From assembly GCA_024305405.1 (NCBI GenBank), contig JAKNDB010000110.1:1364001-1428000 (forward strand): DNA of 64,000 bases, read 5' to 3'. Positions 1 through 33,067 of this stretch are shown piece by piece (the first letter of the stretch is position 1; every line of letters starts with the position of its first letter). A model generated the notes under the pieces. That model saw only the letters and a program-made list of their open reading frames with translations. It did not search any database and was not told where the DNA came from. A program made the position numbers and the translations under genes. This DNA is from Dirofilaria immitis (lineage: Eukaryota > Nematoda > Chromadorea > Rhabditida > Onchocercidae).

Positions 1-42
1 TTTATTACTATCCAAGAAAATTTTTCCCTTTTTCTTGAAATT

Positions 43-13564
<13,522 letters not shown>

Positions 13565-14094
13565 GGTTTGAAGAAGAAGCGGACAACAAAATGAGCAAAA
13601 CGATGGAGATCAAACTCTTTAAATATCACCGGAACATATTTTTCTTTTCTTTTCACAATTTCTATCTCTGTTCCATTTAATAAATCAATAGTAAAACGAA
13701 ACGAAATTCTTCCGAACCTAATCATCTCATCCTATTTGTCTTCCTTTCTTCGGTCTTGAAAAAAGCAACAACAACAACAAGAAATGGCATCTAAAAAATA
13801 CAATATGATGAACAGCAATTGGTTTAGAAAGCAAAATTACAGCTGCATACAACGATTTGCAATAAACTTTTTCTGCAAATTGCTCATTTCAACGAAATGC
13901 AAATTTGAATAAAAATGAAAGGTATATTGACTTGGGTATGTTGATTGACTTGTAATGCTTCCTTACTTTTCCAGTTGTTTCGTTTTTAATTCTAATTCAC
14001 AATGTTGTTTTGAAAATGTTTCACTGGTTACCATGGAAATTTCAAAATCATTTTCATTTGATTCAATGTCATTATTCTCGCCATCGCATTATCT

Positions 14095-14134
14095 ATTATC
14101 ATCATCATCATCATCATCAATCATCATCATCATC

Positions 14135-14230
<96 letters not shown>

Positions 14231-14275
14231 TATCATCATCATCATCATCATCATCAGTATTATTATTATCATCAC
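14095..14275. repeat. (ATC)n / (ATT)n microsatellite
   Basis: ATC trinucleotide repeat with a few TATC and TCA interruptions, about 180 bp. It produces the poly-His and poly-Ile open frames at 13955-14381, which are artefacts. Smaller ATC-rich patches recur at about 14457-14570. Confidence 0.97.
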
Positions 14276-17120
14276 AGCAACCATATCTTTATGCATTACT
14301 TTATTATTATTAATGCTTCAATTTTTCAGATTTATTCCTCTATTCATTTCTAATAATTATCGATTTACGATCACTATATAATTTTCTGTAGTGAAAATTT
14401 AACATTAACGCATTGTCAAAATTATTTTGATTGTTTAATTTTGCTCCGTTATTATTATATCATCATCTTCATCACATTGATTATCCAATTTTTCTCTTTT
14501 AATCACCATTTTTAATCACCATCACTAGCACCATTACTGTTATCAACATCATTATCATCATCATCAATAACTTCCGACATTTGTCCTTATGATAAATCTC
14601 CGATCCATTCCTTTTATATTGATGAATAATTTTGACTCACTGCAAATTCATTACTTTCATCTTATTGCTAATTATATTATTGATAGTTATCTGTTGCTAC
14701 TATCCTTAACAACTTTTTCTATTGTTGATTCGAGACGTACTGAATCATCAAAATCGACAATAGCTGTAAAGTTTCCAGTTTTTAGTCTCTTTGTTTCTTA
14801 CCTAATTGTTACCAAATTCTTCATCCGATAATTTCAAAATGTAGCTTAGTTCAAATCGTAACGTTCTGATATGCTAAGCAGATAATGCATAAAAGCAGTT
14901 AGCATTAGTGAAAAAAATATGGTTTAAATTAGTGATGAAAATGGATTAGAAAGTAGAAAAATTACAAATATATAATAATAATATTATTATTATTATATTT
15001 ATCTCAAAAGAAATTCATTTCAATGAATTATGCCGGAATTATCATTGTTTATCATTACTCAAGCATTTGCTATTCTGATTTTGGAATTGATCAAGAAAAA
15101 AGGAAAAAACAAATTTAATTGAAAGGCAAGCATCATTTGAAAATTTGTTCTATTTTCTTTTCGCTAAAAAGATATTATCAATCAACATTTTGAAATTATT
15201 TATAGTTTAAATATTTTTTGGAAAATTTTATCCAATGCTGCGTATTTTGTTTTGATTTTTGCTTTTTTAATTCAGAAAAAATATTCAAGATTTATTTTCA
15301 GATTTTATGAATCAAATTACATTAATTCCCTAAAATATGTTGGAAAATAACATGATTTTACTCAGCATCATTCATACATGTTATTATATTTTCCAATAAT
15401 TAAAATCTTTTAAGCTTTAATGTCTGTAAGAAACTAAAGAAATAAAATTAATTAGCGTTTCTTCTTCCTTTCATATATCTGTATATATGGACAAATTGAA
15501 ATAATCAATAAAAATATCTTTGATGAAATTACATCCATTTATAGTTACTTTTATAACTTTAATTTTTCAAAAATTTCATCAAATAGAGAAAAAGTAATTA
15601 ATAGGGAAGATAAGGAAGCAAAAAAAAAAAAAAAAAAAGTACAGGATGAGGTAGATGGATGAACAAGAAGACCTTTATTTAAAGCATATTTTGAAATTCT
15701 GTTTACCTCAAAATGCTTATGGTTACTGTGATGATGACGAATGAGGTTGATCCGGTTTTCCACTGGAATGATGATGATGGTAATGATGATGACGATTTTG
15801 GTTAACGAGGAAATAGGATGACAGATGGCATACACCCTAATGCCCATGTTTGGTTAAAATTATTAACAAACTTTATTTTCATGAAATTGAATAAAAATTA
15901 AATGAATAGAATTAGAATTGTTGAAGGGATATGTGGTGTGATGAATAATATAGATAATTTTAAATGTTATTCTATCAAATTGTAATATGATAAATATGTC
16001 TTTCTTGTTAGATATATTGATTTCAACCAATGAGAAAAAATATAAAGAAGCCATATAAACTATTTTTTAAAAAAATTATCACAACAGATCAATTGTTAAG
16101 AATGAAATTTAATGCTAAATTTTATAATTAAAACTGTATTAAGAATCAAATATTTTAATGATTCATGCATGAAATTCAAAAAAATTTATTGTAAATTTTC
16201 ATCTTTTTCTTTCTTTTTGCTTCATTAATTTTATACATTTCATTGGCCCGTTTGAATATATTTGAATTATTACTTAAATAATAATATCTCGTACTGATTA
16301 AATTAAACAAAGCTATTCCGTTACTAAAGCATCATTGGATTTTTTCCGGTGTGAGAGTGCTTATCAATATCTGGTTTACTGTATCATACCAGGATCACGC
16401 TATCAACATCACAGAAGCCGAAAGGAGTGATAACTTTGCTGCACATTAGAACTAGTTAATTAATTTTATAATATTATGTATGCGCAATTGCATCATTCGC
16501 TTACCAAATTCAGAGTTGCGATTTTTGCAGCATTTTATATAATTTAATAATTTTAAGACTTTTCGAAGATTCTTATTTTTATTTTTTGAATAAAAATTAC
16601 ACTATGAGATTTGTTTAGTATTTTATACTATTAATTTTATCCTTATATCCTTATTTCTATGTAAATGGTTTTCCTTTTTTTCCACTTAAATTGAGTCATT
16701 TTAAAAATAAAAATGGAAGTATCGTGTGCTTTCATTTTTCTTTATGCAATATTTTATGCTATTTAACAATTGTTTTTAAAGAGAAAAGAAGTTTAGCTAA
16801 ATTGCTTTTCAAATCAAGCAATACTTTGCATGATTGAATTGTATGCTTGCAAGTTTTTTGAATAATCTTTCTGAAATTGAAATAACAAAAGTAACTTTGG
16901 GTGCTTTTTAAAACTTATGTAAGACAGTGCTTCGGGCCTTTTCTGCTTTCTCTCCTGAAATTTCCACGAAAAAGCGAAAGGAAAGGGAAAAAGAACTACA
17001 GCGATGATCTATTTTGAACCTTCTGATGAGCAATCTCGCATTTCTTCTCTTCCCTCTTCTTTTTCATCTTTTCTGACATCATTTCAAGTCCACAAAATCA
17101 GTTTCTCTTTTTGTCCTTCC

Positions 17121-17157
17121 CTCTCTCTCTCTCTCCCTCTTCTCTCTCTCTCTCTTT
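17121..17157. repeat. (CT)n tract
   Basis: Imperfect CT dinucleotide tract inside a pyrimidine-rich stretch upstream of PI4K2. No gene is associated with it. Confidence 0.85.
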
Positions 17158-18495
17158 TATGCAAAATAAGTATGAATATGCATGCATTGATCTTGTGATC
17201 ATGGACGATATCGATTTTTGCTAAAGAAAAACAGTTTTAATAATCGAGAAATGACAAGTCTCCCTTAATGTTATTTCTTCGATAGTTTTGGGAGAAAAAA
17301 AAAAAGCAAAAAGCAAACTGATATAGATTCCTTGAAGGATTTCTCTTTCTTTTTTCTTCTCAGAGATTTATTTTTATGAAAGAAAAAATTTACGATTGGA
17401 TAATATAATGCGATTATGATTTGCTAAAAAAATAAGCCAAAAAGAAGTACATAATTTTTAGAGTTCATAGTTTTTCATTCTTTTGACAGCCATTCTCATT
17501 CGAAATTATCAATTCAATTAGCTGCATATGGTATTGTTTACCATTTTATTATTTTCATTTTACCATCCATCAATCGATGAGCTGTATTTTTTTTTCATTT
17601 AAAAAATGTATTATATTTATTTAAGATAAGCATATTTATTGCTTATTAAATGAAAGAAATAGAAATATGAATTTCGTTTGAAAATTTTTTTTCTTTTCAT
17701 GAGCAGCATTAGAAAGAAAAGGACAGTAAAAAAAAGGGAAGGTGAAATTAAATCCCCATAAAAGAAAAGTTTAAAATTATCAAGAGAAAACGATATCGTA
17801 CTATAAATATTGTATAAATTCGAAGCTTACTTTATTATCTTTCGTTATAAATATTTCAGAAATTTGTTGGTCAAAAAAATTAATTTGGCAAAGAAATGCC
17901 ACGAATTGATGTAATAATTTAGATCCTCTTATTAGCTGATTATATTTTAAATAATCACTGGTTTATTAAATGCTAATAATTTACTGTTATCTTTACCAGC
18001 ATTTATTTTAAGCATTTATTTTTCCACTCTTTCAGGAACATTTATCTTTTGCTTATCTTATCACAGATTATATCTATCATCCTTACTAAGCCAATGTATC
18101 CCTTGTAGCGAATGACAACTTCAATGATTTTTATCATTTAATACTTTAAGATTTCAAAAAAAAAGAGTAGAGAATTTGAAACAACATTTATGTTAAGATT
18201 TTTTTGATCGAAGAAATTGCATATTCCAAAGTCAGCTCGTAAAATGATGTGAATAATCTAATTTAGCATACAATTTGGAATTTTAAATGACTTTTGTTTT
18301 CGAACTTCGTCATGCACTTTATTATTTTGTCATCACTGCATCATTTTAATCATATCATATTTATGTGAAATATATATATAATTAATATGTATAGAATAGT
18401 AATTGAATTCTTGAAATTTTGTATTTCTCTTTAGCAAATTTCACCATAAAATACAGATGATATTTCATAATGAAATATCACCAAGCGAAATTTAA

Positions 18496-22927
<4,432 letters not shown>

Positions 22928-22958
22928 ATTGTGGATAATCTAAATATACCGATTTATG

Positions 22959-22964
22959 AATAAA
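22959..22964 (+). terminator. Poly(A) signal of the PI4K2 gene
   Basis: Canonical AATAAA 32 bases after the TAG stop codon (22925-22927), a normal spacing for a compact nematode 3'UTR. Confidence 0.65.
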
Positions 22965-24881
22965 TATTTGTTGAATTCTCATAATGACTGCAAAATTGCA
23001 TAATTATTAAAATCATTGCTAAATTTATAAATAGTCTGATAGCAGTTGAAATGTTTTCTGAAAAAAATTCCATGTTTCGATTAAGACTACGACAGCTATC
23101 ACTAAAAATTTCACAAAAAATTTTTTTGTAAGTTGGATAAATTGATTGAAAAGTATACGTATTTTTCACATGATAACGCTAGATATTTCCAAATCAATGT
23201 ACGGGCGATTAACGTGATATCTCGAATTAATTGCATATAAGATATATTCGAGGATAGAATTACGTACTTCTGAGTACTACAAACTTAAACTTAAGAAAAG
23301 AGAAAATGTTCTCTTTCAAACATGGGATTCGAGAGGAAAAAAATGGCTTACTGTTAAATGCTAGTTCCATCAAGTTAAGTTTTTGAATTAAACACATATT
23401 CAATTACTGCATTTTGAATTGATGAGAAAAAGTTATCTTTTTCGTCAGGACACTTCATGACATTTCAGCTTCGATCCACGTTAGAAGTCAGAATTTTCAG
23501 ATGCTCTTTTCTGCCAGTCATCTTATTGACATGTGCCGATATGATTTAGAATATTAATCATTGTGTTCTTTGTTCCTTTCAATAATGCTTACTCAAATTT
23601 TCAGAAATTTTAGAATTTAAAATTTGTTTTGAATGAACACCAATTCGATTCTTTTTCACATTTAAAAACAAAAAATTAATACGACGATGAGGACTTATTT
23701 TTCATTTAAGTAATTTGCAGTAATAATTTTTATTTTCAAACTTCATAAATTTATATTAATATCAATCAATTGAATCTGTTTTTCAAGATGGGCGAAATTT
23801 TTTTGCCCATAAAATAAAGCCTTAATAAATTGTTTTTCAATCGATTAAATCTTAGATGATGTTTAATAATTAAACTTTTAAAGTCAATCGATTAAATTTT
23901 TAACTGGAAGAAAGCACTTACCGTAAAAATAAGCAGCTAATCTTTCTTTCATTTCAAATTTTGTGATTATGGAGGCACTTCGCCATGGATTTCCAATTTT
24001 GACAATTTCCTATTATTTTTTAAGGTGTGAAGTAAAGGTTAGAAATGATGCAAGAAGTCAACTAATTTTTTATAATTAGTGGTTTCAAAATTTCACGATA
24101 TTACTTCCATTCTGGAGATTTTACTTTGTCCAAAACGTTTTCGATAGGTATGAAAACAAAAGAAAGATTTAGCAATCCATTCCGCTATCTTTCTTTTGAT
24201 TATTTTATTTTTATGAGATCTAATTTAACTAAATTAAACGAAAAAATAGAAATTGAGAAAAATGAAAAAAATTAGAAGGATAGAAAGACTAATGATATAA
24301 ATTATTTTTGAAGAAAAAAATTCAATTAAACAAAACCATTTTTGGATGCTTAAAAGATTTTATTACCATTACAGGAAAGTAGGAGGAGAGAAGTAAAGAG
24401 TGAGAGAGAGCTGAGGGCTATATTAGTTTGTGAAAGATCCGGTGAGGCGTAAAATACTTATAAAATTTTGTTTACATGAAATATATTGCCGCGTTTCTAA
24501 TCGAAGTATCGCATACTTTGAATTTAATTCCGTCCACCAGAGAAGCTGTCTCATTTTGTTCCAATTGTAACAGCGCTAATGACGGCGACAACAACAACAG
24601 CAACAGGTAATAACGTCTATATGATAGAAGGGAATGGATGGAGGAAATTGTTAATGCTCAAATGCTGTACTACAGAGAAAGGATACAGGTGCGGAAGGTA
24701 CCGATGAATAAGTCCTTCACTTTTGCACTTATTAAGAAAACCGATCGATTCATTATTGGTTTTGCATATCTTTAGAGGCCAAAATTAACTTTTTCAATTT
24801 TATATTCTTAATCATACTCATGTTTGCTCCGTTAAAACTTCATCTTACCATAATTTGTTACCTTTCTTCATTTATCATTTA

Positions 24882-24885
24882 TCTC

Positions 24886-24937
<52 letters not shown>
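24882..24937. repeat. (CT)n microsatellite
   Basis: About 55 bp of nearly pure CT dinucleotide with one CC interruption near 24900. Confidence 0.97.
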
Positions 24938-24939
<2 letters not shown>

Positions 24940-27033
24940 AAATTATTGGTATTATTTTTAATTTTCTTTAGGCAAGTTTTTCATGTCACTTTTTCAAGTC
25001 TTTTTACAACTATATGAGAAGCCTTCATTTTTTTGTATTCATTGAAATTTGCTAGTCAAATCAAATGATTTTGTTTTGTGTTTCTTCAGTCAATGGTTGT
25101 AAAACTGCTTATCGAATAGTATCGTATATAGCATTTGTACGAGTATAGGATTCAAAGCAATCATTAGTATTTGTTGTACAAAAGGCATCATCAATTAATG
25201 CTAATGCTTTTATTGCATGCATGTTACATGCAAAAACGTATTTTCCTATTGATGAGGATATCAAAAGTTTTCAACGCTTTATTGAGCAAGAATTGTTGGT
25301 AGATTATTTGTTTACATATTTGTTAATAGCATGAGTTTTGAATCGTAAACCTTTGCGATCATATTTCTATTTATCTTTCCATTCTCATTTCAGTCGGTTA
25401 CTTTTCTTCTCTTCGATTTCGTTATCAAAATATTTCATATATTTTTTCTAAGATTCAAAAAAAATGACGAAATCGTTACAACTAAACCTAATTTCTTTCT
25501 TATTATTATTGTTGTAAAAATCTGAAGTCTTTATTTATTTTTTTGGCAAATCTTATATGGAAACTTTTTGATAGACTTAAGGGAATATCACCTTTATATA
25601 AAAATTAATTGTCATCACAATTTCCAAATCACCATTTCTTACTAAAATCAAAATTTTGATGTTCCACAATTTTGTACAACTTTTTTGGGATATATTCATA
25701 TTTTTATGTTTCAATATAATTTAATCATACGTATATATGTGAAATTATTTCCACATATATATGTAAAATTAAGTTTCAGTTACAAATACTATTTCCAAAC
25801 TTTTTAATTAAAAAAAGTTGCATAAATCCTATTCTGTTCTCTATTTTTATGTCTGCAAAGCATTCTTTTTTTGGAAAACGCTTTAAATGATTTCTAATAA
25901 ATAGCAACTAAAACTATCAATAAATTAAATTTTTGGAATTCACTCCATTTTAAACGCTATCTATATTATAACAAAAAAAAAAAAATGCTGAGGAATTTCA
26001 TTTCTCCGTGCTGATAATTTCATTTGCTAACAGCCATCTTTTAATGAAATATATCAACATAAAAGTAACTTGGTTTTTGTTTAAAATTGAATTTAATATT
26101 ACCTTAATTTGATAATTGTGACATTTGAACTTTTATGGACAAATTTCTCTGTCTAATTATCTGGTAAACAGGAAATTGATGTCATTCTCATTGACCTCGA
26201 TTTGAACGTTACATGCTTGTTCAACTTCACAGTATCCTTATAACCGCCTATTAACTTCTTTTTAAAATATAAAATTGAATGAGCGAAATATTCTCCAGCT
26301 TCTTTTTAAATTAAAATTTAATTTGCGTGCTTCGCTTAAAAGTCTCAAAATTCTAGATTTTGCAACTGGGAGCAGCAAACTTGAAATTTTTGATCACTTA
26401 TTAAATATTATTGATAATAATTCCCATTTTAAATTATCAAAACATAACTCCTGCTTATTAATTACTAGGTCATCTCGAATTGTATTTATTTCTGTTGTTA
26501 AGAAGGATTACTATTATTTATAAGCCTACATTGAAAATCCCGCAGCGTAAAATATTTTTATCATAAATGAAGTGAAATTGATACAATTTTTGTTTTTTCT
26601 TCCTTCTCTCTTTTCTCATTCTCTAGCGAAACTCGGAAATACGTATATCAAGATATTTTAGTAGTTGACGATTGCAACTATGTAATAAATCGAAATGTAT
26701 GAATATTATTAAAATTATGACGTTTGTACTCCTTTGTTTCAGTTTATCCTCGGCCTGAAAATTTTGGGTTATTTATCTTGAATATTACCTGGCTTTTCTT
26801 CTATCGTTTCTCTCATCTGCAAAACTTTAATAAATGATCTCTTCAAGACTCTAAGATTCTAATAACATTTTCAAGTCATTTATGGTTTATTTTAAAGTGT
26901 TCAGCAATTTTGAAAATTCCTCATCATACTGTTATATTATACGGATGAATCGATAATCCATGACAATGACATGCGCTTGCTTGTCAATTTGACGACAATT
27001 GCACTTAGAATTCGTTTTTCATGTATACATGTT

Positions 27034-27122
27034 GCATGTGTGTGTGTGTGTATGTATGTGTGTGTGTGTGTGTATGTATGTAATAGTATGTATGTATGTA
27101 TGTATGTATGTATGTATGTATG

Positions 27123-27165
<43 letters not shown>

Positions 27166-27166
27166 A
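27034..27166. repeat. Compound (TG)n-(TATG)n-(TATC)n microsatellite
   Basis: Three repeat types in series: TG dinucleotides, then TATG tetranucleotides, then TATC tetranucleotides. They differ stepwise by one base, as expected from slippage plus point mutation. The open frames over it are artefacts. Confidence 0.97.
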
Positions 27167-29311
27167 TATTGTATGTGTATATATGTTAAAATATTGCAAT
27201 GTTAAGATGACTTCACGTATATTTAATACGTTTACGACCAGAAATTCAAAGTCTGATTATTGGAAGAAGGAAGGATTGAAAGAGCTTATGAAAAATAAAT
27301 GCCAAGGTAAGGTCATAGAAGTACTTTTCCATTTTCTTTCAACCCTGAAATATATTCATTCTTTATATTAGCATTCAAAACGTCTCTTTTCAATGTTGAT
27401 CATTTCGTTAGTGTTTGTCGATAGTTTTTTCTAATAATTCTTATCATTATTTTTGATATCATCACTGTTATCATTGTTATCTTCAATCATCGTTTATCAC
27501 TACTATTTTTCCTTATCACCACCATTTAAGATATGATGGAAAACTAACTTCACATGTAAATCAAAGTACTCTGAATCTTCTACTCTGATCACTTTCTTTG
27601 TTAGTTTGTTTGTTTACAAAAAAATATTACCATTCTTCGGGAACACGGTACCACAGGCTAATTTTGCTACTGTAGAGTTTTTAATTTATTTCACTTTTAT
27701 TTCAATGATATTAGGATGACTACAGATTGATGTGAATTGCATCGTGTACTCAGTTGTGCTTACCTTTTTATTTATTTCTTGTGCTCATAAAATTATATAT
27801 ATTTGATTAAATCATTTTTGATTTCTTCTCATATTTATGTGATACTCGAAATTTTAATTTATCATAAAATTATCAACTCGAAAAAAATTTAACAGTATAT
27901 ATAATTTTGCTAATTCATCTTGTGAATAAATTTAAATTTAAATCTTATTTCCGAAAACACTCAGAATGACACATATTTCTATTGTTTACTTATCGCAAAT
28001 ACATATTATTTCTTCAAATCTTCAAACTATTGAGTATGATAAGAATTTGTTAAAATATTTTTGATTTCTGCTGAATTCTCAAGGAAATAGGATATATGAA
28101 CTTATTGATAAACTTTTTCGTAATATTATTGTATACGATATTATTTATTTTTCTATCATATGTTTTTTGTGTAGTAATTAAAATTTATTGCATTAGAAAA
28201 AATTCTCGTAATAATGATAATTATTTTACTAACGTTAATTGCAACTTTTAACTTCGTTACGCCGAACTCAGTATATCCCTATTTTATTATTATTGATTTC
28301 TGTTATTAAATTCAACACTTTTTTACCTCATTTATCATATTGCGTATTTTTCCAAGTTCTACTTTTTCTTTTTGAAGTTCTTTTTTCATTATTGTTATTC
28401 CTATTTTTCTAGTTATACTTATTATCATGTATACGTTATGCATTAATGTAGTCATTATTGATTTCCTCTTCATTTTTTTCCCATTTCTCGCTTTGATGTA
28501 AAATGATAGTTATCTTTCTTTCATTTCTTTTCTTGGAAGAAAAGAAAAAAAAGAATGGTACCAAGTACATACCTTAATTTTTTCGTCTCTTTCCTCCTCA
28601 GCATTTCATATTCGTTCTTCCATTTTTTGCACTCCCACTTTAGATCATCAGTGTAAAGTCTACACTAATCTCTGTTTTAGTTCTCCATAAATTTTTCATT
28701 AGTGTTCCTTTTCCCGTGATATAATAATTGAGTTTGTTCGAAAATTCTGACACTGAATTGATGAATTTATTTATCATTATGGCTTTTGTTGTTATTTTTA
28801 CTATTAAAACATCAACAAATTTTCAACGGTAATAACGGAATAGATTTTTTTTCACCAGTGATGCATATTTTTTTTAATTTCAAACTTTACTCATAAGTAT
28901 GAAATTTTCACTGCATTAAATGCATCTGGGAAATGATTCATATTCGATTCAAAATTATTGTTTAACATAACTACTTCTGAACACAATTTTAATGCATTTA
29001 TTTGTTGTGCAAAAAAAGAAAACCTTAAGTGAAAAAATTTATTTTGGATATAAATTCTGATTTTCAAATTCCAGTGCATTTTCCTAAATTAATCCATTGC
29101 CTTAGTAAAAGATTTTATAGTTTGTCACAATTTGTTTCGACATATTTTTGGTCAAATTATTGTTAATCGAAAAGTACAAATGTCAGCTGTATTTTCCTCA
29201 CTGCAAAAATATTTTTCCTAAAATTAAAAAAAAATCTAAATTATAGTAATTGAATCGTTAATCTATACCTTATGCTATTTTCCATTCCTTAATTGTTGGC
29301 AACTTGAGATG

Positions 29312-29509
29312 ATCATAATGTGATAAGGAATTATAGTACTTATTGTTGGTATTATAATTCTTTTGGTAATATTTGAAATTTTATCTCATTTATCCCTAGG
29401 TAACCTTAATTTTTACCATAAATAATTCTGAGTAACCTTATAATTCTAGTCGTCTGAATGAGCTATTCTTATCATAATGTGATAAGGAATTATAGTACTT
29501 ATTGTTGGT
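29312..29509. repeat. 39-bp direct repeat pair, 159 bp apart
   Basis: The same 39 bases (starting atcataatgtgataagg, ending attgttggt) occur at 29312-29350 and 29471-29509 with no mismatch. The sequence between them is unrelated AT-rich DNA. This is either a recent segmental duplication with a retained spacer or the footprint of a small mobile repeat. Confidence 0.93.
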
Positions 29510-31044
29510 TTATCATTTATTTTTCCATTGCTTTATCATTTAAAAAATCGGCCAAGAAATAAATATTGGGGAAAAATAGGAAATATGCAGACAACATAAA
29601 TAAATAGACATGATGTTGATAAAAGAAAAAAAAGGAATTATCAATGAAAAAATGAATGGTAAACAATTTGATGACGAGAAACGACATTTTGTAGTTCAAA
29701 TGAAAAATAGATTAAGATGAATCTTATTTCACCCTTTATTTTTATTACAATTTCTCCCTATTTCATTCAGTAATGTTGCCAATTTTTTAATTTTAAAATT
29801 TCATTTTAAATAAAATTATCACTTCAAATTTGTCTTTAAAATTGAAATTTCAACATATTGATGAAATTTTTGTTTCAGTAAAATTAGATTGTATCTCTAA
29901 CTATTGTAAATCATATTTCGCTCATTTTATTTAATTCATTTTTTTTCACTTTGATACGTTTATTGATAGATGCACTAATTGATGATTGATAGATCTGAAC
30001 GGAAATTTTTCTAAAATCATATCTTTTTGGAATTATAGATGAAATTTTCGAATTTTTCCCATCAATAATGAGTATATCAGTATGCTTATCAAATTTAGTT
30101 TTATCCGAAATCAAAAGAAAAAAGAGAGAAAAAAGATTTATCGATGATGTAAATTAATAAAATTAAAAATTTTAAGTATTTAAGGTTGGGAAATTTGGAC
30201 ATGATTATTCCTGTTACGCTAAATGAGTAAGCGATTTTGATCATATGATGTTTTTATATTTCATATAATATGAAATATGGAAATTTATTCATTTCTAATT
30301 ATCATACGCTGAACAGATATGCTCCAAAGTATGAAAAAAGAATTTGTTTTCATATCAATCAATTTGACTAAGATTATTGACTAATGGATGATAAATGATT
30401 CATTATAAATAAATTTAGAAAGATGTTTCCATTTTAAATGAGGTTAAATCTAAGAAATTGAAAATTATTATTATCAATTTAATTGTAATTTAAAAAGAAA
30501 GAAAGGAATGAAAACGAGACATTTTATAATTATATTCCGTAATGGGTGGTTAATGATTGATCAGCAATTTGGCATATTTCAATGAATTAATTTCCGTTGC
30601 AAATTTGAAGTGTATTAGAGATAATTTGGAATAATCGGTAACTATAATGGTACATTATGGATTAGCCAGGTAAATGGAGCAATATATTTATGAGTATAAT
30701 CTTCGTATCGATCAACTTAATTTTCGCATCAATTTTAGTCCCCAGTCTCCAAAATTGAAATTTATTTCAATCGTTTCAAAACTTTACCTTTGCTGTGTTT
30801 ACATTGTAAATATGACAAGTGCATTTTTCCATTCTTAACGCAGCTTTTTTTGAAATATCCATAATACATTGTTGGCACAATGTAATACTCATGTCTAATC
30901 ATTTATTAGCAAAAAGTACCAATTTTTGAATTAAGTTGTTATAAAGGAAAAAGTTTTTCGCACTAAATATATAAATTTATTCAGAAAAATTTAAGATGAT
31001 TTAAGGGATAGAGTAGTGTCGGTATTAACACTAATAATAATAAT

Positions 31045-31260
31045 GATAACAATTATTGGCAGAAACGATGATATAATAATAATATTGAAGTGATGATGAT
31101 GACGGTGAAAAGATGCCATATGACGATGGTGATGACAGTAGTGATGGTGATAATGATAACAAAAGTACTGATGACAATGATGATAATAACAGTATCGTTG
31201 CTAGTAATAATGATGAGATGACTGTGATGATGATGACGATGATGATGATGATGACATGGT
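31045..31260. repeat. Degenerate GAT/GATGAC trinucleotide-rich tract
   Basis: Imperfect GAT-type triplets with frequent interruptions across about 200 bp; best read as an aged microsatellite. No frame across it looks coding. Confidence 0.8.
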
Positions 31261-33067
31261 GCTAACCTTCTGTCGCTGTAGCAACGATGTTAACTAGAGA
31301 CGCGACACTATCTATCCATCTATCTATATGTGTTCACCTTGCATTGATTAACAGCAATTCTTATTTCAATGTATAATCGGCTTCAAACATTCTTTTTCCC
31401 TCTTTCTCGAATTCTTCGTTCCTTGTGGAAGGTCATCGAGCTATCATTACCTCAACTTTTTCTCTTTCCCTCTCCCTAATATTTGCATTATACTCCCTGA
31501 ACTGTTCACTTTTCTCCTGTCACTATTACCAATTCAATTTTTACTCCTATTGCTAATATCCCTATTCTTTCCTAAATATGAGTTATGATAATAACAATTA
31601 ATACTATTATTAATTATAATAATAATATCTTATTGCTATTATATTTACTTTAACAATTTATCACTTGTTTATTTCTCTTTAACCTTCTCATTCGCTTGCA
31701 AATATTTGCATATTAATAAAATAACTGGTATTATTTTGTTAGTGCATTATTGGTGATTAGTAAATAACGGTGCGATTCATTTGTGATATAAATAACTTTA
31801 TATAGGATTATTATTATGTAAGATTTTTTTCATCTTACAAAATTACTAGTCAATTTTTTTGCTTTGTTGACGCTATTATTTATTGTTTATTGTTTTTTTC
31901 AACTTTTTTTGCCAAGTGTTATATTTATCAACGTTAATGCAAGTTTCTGATACATTAAAAATTGTATTTCTGAACTTACTTAAAACTTAAAATAAGCCTT
32001 ATTATTAGCAGGTTCATGCATTGTGAAGCATTAATCGATTTATTGTGCATTACTTCAAGTTATATTCTGATTTGAACATTCTATTTCAGTTTCTTTGTCT
32101 TTTCCATTCTATTTTGATACCCTGGATAAATCTTTTTTCATGTACCGGAATTCGAAATCTTATTATTTTTGTGTAGTTATTGTTGATTCGTATATTGTTC
32201 TAATTCTCGACGACGTCATTACATTTTGCCATTAATTATGATAATTTTGAATTCGCCATCAAAACAATGTAGACATTTGCAAATTGGTAAATGTGAGGAG
32301 TACGAATTAAATGGAATTACAGAAATCCCAAATAATTCTTTTACTGTAAGACAAATATTCATATATCATTCTTCCTTTTCCTATAAAAATTGAATTTTTT
32401 CAGTTTGAATAATATTTTTGCATTCTTTAGTAAATAAGGTTAAATCCCGGTGAGTTTTGCAGAGATTATTTCTTTTTTCCTTTTTAATTAACCTTCTTTT
32501 TTTCATTCACATGATTAGGAGTTAAAATTGTAAATTAAAATAAGTAGTTTTTAGAAAATTTCCTTAAGAAAGAAAAAAAGGGAATGAAAAAATTATGGTT
32601 TAAAATATGGTTCCGACGTAAGTATTTTCTAAAATACGTTCCATAATCGAACATCATGAATTTTCGAAATTACATTTTTTGAAAAAGTTTGAACCTTGGA
32701 ATCAGCCATTTTTTCAACTTCACTTCGGTCTTCAAGGTCGAAGTGATACAAACAAACATTTACATTTTAATCCATTTTTGGATTCAAGAATTTGCTGGCA
32801 TGTATACCTATTCTTTTAAGAAATAATAATTTCGCTGTTTAAAGAAACGAAGAAATGAGGCTACAATTAAATCGTAAAACTGAAATTAAATAGTTTTCTC
32901 TTCCAATAGCATTCATAAAAAATGTTAATATTGTAACATGCCGATGTGCTTTTAAATGTATTACTCGTTTGTCTGATAATGAAATATTCTTCGTTTTTGT
33001 TTTTGTTTTATTTCTTTTACAAATGCAAACATTTATTTATCAATAGATGCTGTTGTTTTTTTCAGAT

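Larger units (their letters stand above)
22928..33067. other. About 10 kb spacer between PI4K2 and PACSIN, no gene recognised
   Basis: Begins with the PI4K2 3' end (AATAAA at 22959-22964). It holds CT, TG/TATG/TATC and GAT simple repeats and a dispersed 39-bp direct repeat. Open frames are short and AT-biased. The last part (about 32900-33067) precedes the PACSIN start and its acceptor and may include 5'UTR or promoter sequence. Confidence 0.6.

Noticed and set aside
13955..14381. Open frames with long poly-His and poly-Ile runs
   Set aside because: Entirely explained by the (ATC)n repeat; the flanks are AT-biased and show no domain.
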